Below, piece by piece: positions 5,521 to 6,822 of a DNA stretch of 6,822 bases. Where the stretch lies: positions 1-6,822 of the forward strand of contig JAOPWF010000844.1 in assembly GCA_025965815.1 (NCBI GenBank). Reading direction: 5' to 3'. The notes beneath the pieces are model-generated. The model was not told the DNA's origin and searched no databases. It saw only the letters and a list, made by a program, of their open reading frames with translations. The position numbers were made by a program, and so were the translations under genes. Source of the DNA: Mycobacterium sp. (GTDB lineage: Bacteria; Actinomycetota; Actinomycetes; Mycobacteriales; Mycobacteriaceae). The number at the start of each line of letters is the position of its first letter. The first letter of the stretch is position 1.

Positions 5521-6822
5521 TCTAAACTTAGGGCCCGTGCCGGAGAGGTCGTCACCTGGAAGTCTTCCTACGGCTACCGCCGCATCCCCTCGCAGCGCCG
5601 CCACCGGCCAAGCGCATCACGAGGTCTACGAACCCGAGGCTGCCGTGGTGCGGCGCACTTTCACCGACCGCGCCGCCGGCATCACCATGCGCCAGATCTG
5701 CCGCCGCCGACACCATACCCTCGCCGACGGGCAAACCCACCTGGGGCCACTCCACGATCTGCCGGCTGCTGCGCAACGAGGCCTACATCGGCCGGGTTTA
5801 CTTCAACCGCACCGAATCGATACCCGACCGGCGCCCAACCCACCGCAACCGACAGATCCCGCGTGACCGCGACGACTGGATCCCGATCGACTGCCCAAGA
5901 ATCGTCTCCAACGAGCTGTTCCAGGCCGCCGCTCGCGTCGCCACCGACAACACCAAGTGGAGCCCGCGCCGCGCCGAACCCGGCCAGTGGCTGCTCAAAG
6001 GACTGGTCAAATGCGGTGCATGCGGGGTCGGCACCAACTGCCACAAGATGCGCGGCCGCAACGGCACCTGGCACCGCTACTACTACTACTGCCGCAACCA
6101 CGACCCCCTACGCGCCGGCGGCGAACAACACCGCTGCCCCGAACGCAACATCCGCGCCGACGCCCTCGACACCTTCGTGTTCGATCACATCCGCACCGCG
6201 ATCATCCACCCCGATCTACTGCTGGCCGGCGAACAAGCGGTCACCCAACGCACGCCGATCCCCGACGACGAACTCCTGGCCACCGAACTGGCCGGACTCG
6301 ACCGCAAGATCGATGCCACCGACACCGAACGGCGCCGCCTCATCGACCTCTACCAAGGCGGGTTCATCGAACTCCCCGAAATGCAGCGCCGCGCCACCGA
6401 AGTCTCATCCCGCCGAAAAGAACTGCAGCACAAGCGAACAAGCCTTGCCGACGAACGAACAGAACTCGCCCGGGACAACCAGCTCCGCCGCCGAATCCAC
6501 GACTTCGCCACCCGCATCCACGCCGTCATCGACGCCCTCGACGACACCCAGAAACAACAACTGCTACGCCTGCTCATCGAAGACGTCCGAGTCACCGGCT
6601 GGCACGTCCAGATCCGACTCCGAACCACACTCGACCCGCCACCCCAACCGGCCCCGTCCGCCCGGGGGCCCGCCCGGCCCGACAAACAAACCATCACCAC
6701 GCCCGCAACCGGTGTCTACCCAAGACGGTTTGCGTTCCGTTGGTGCTCATGGACGGCCCCTCCTACCGGCCCCGGAAACGACCCGGCGCCAAGACCGCCT
6801 GACACCGGCCGCCAGCCCCGCT
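5521..6822 (+). pseudogene. Large serine recombinase relic, N-terminally truncated and frameshifted
   Basis: Three frames must be joined to read this gene. Frame 1 (5521 to about 5590) gives SKLRARAGEVVTWKSSYGYRRIP; frame 2 (about 5591-5701) gives RSAATGQAHHEVYEPEAAVV and MRQICR; frame 3 from about 5703 gives SPTGKPTWGHSTICRLLRNEAYIGRVYFN and onward. These match the Recombinase domain of large serine recombinases. A zinc ribbon follows, with Cys codons at 6012, 6021, 6090 and 6135, then a charged coiled-coil region at about 6270-6510 and the ending LLRLLIEDVRVTGWHVQIRLR. The N-terminal resolvase domain with its catalytic Ser is absent; a stop at 5488 and the IS relic sit where it should be. 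Frame 3 has no stop before the window ends, so the true C-terminus is uncertain. Such enzymes integrate or excise mobile elements; this copy cannot be active unless both shifts are sequencing errors, and even then the catalytic domain is missing. Confidence 0.8.

Noticed and set aside
5957..6802. A long frame 2 reading frame of 281 codons on the + strand.
   Set aside because: Its product is an Arg/Pro/His-rich, low-complexity sequence. The overlapping frame 3 encodes the zinc ribbon and coiled coil of a serine recombinase, so frame 2 is a shadow.

Overview
The window comes from a GC-rich bacterium, most likely an actinobacterium in the broad sense. This rests on G/C-ending codons in most genes, a GTG start, Arg- and Ala-rich proteins, and a large-serine-recombinase relic of a type common in high-GC Gram-positives. 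No rRNA, tRNA or CRISPR array is visible, and nothing names the genus.

Positions 1-4130 hold the tail of a surface-polysaccharide (exopolysaccharide or capsule-like) biosynthesis operon, all on the + strand. In order these are the C-terminal end of a probable glycosyltransferase (1-185); a Wzx-like polysaccharide flippase (182-1582), overlapping the preceding stop as ATGA; a 98-residue stump of a bacterial core-2/I-branching-type glycosyltransferase (1605-1901); a NodB-type polysaccharide deacetylase (1969-3018); and a family 2 glycosyltransferase with a C-terminal membrane helix (3039-4130). Gaps are 20 to 70 bases or overlaps, so co-transcription is likely. The expected logic is that glycosyltransferases build a lipid-linked repeat unit, the deacetylase trims N-acetyl groups, and the flippase moves the unit across the membrane.

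Positions 4131-4310 form a visibly AT-richer spacer with two short perfect palindromes and a plausible promoter. It leads to a membrane-anchored or secreted TIM-barrel glycosidase resembling GH113 (4311-5363), which may process or degrade the polymer outside the cell and seems to have its own transcription start.

Positions 5364-6822 are mobile-DNA debris. A relic of about 119 bases bounded by TG and CA (5399-5517) carries a pair of 25-base-period direct repeats at each end, the left pair typical of an IS21-family terminus. It abuts a large serine recombinase pseudogene (5521 to the window end) that lacks its catalytic N-terminal domain and needs two frame changes to be read. The real reading frame over most of this relic is frame 3, which has no early ATG and runs off the window.

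I see no convincing undescribed system. The most interesting points are the truncated branching-enzyme gene inside the operon, the composite insertion-sequence relic fused to the broken recombinase, and the separately controlled glycosidase at the edge of the cluster.
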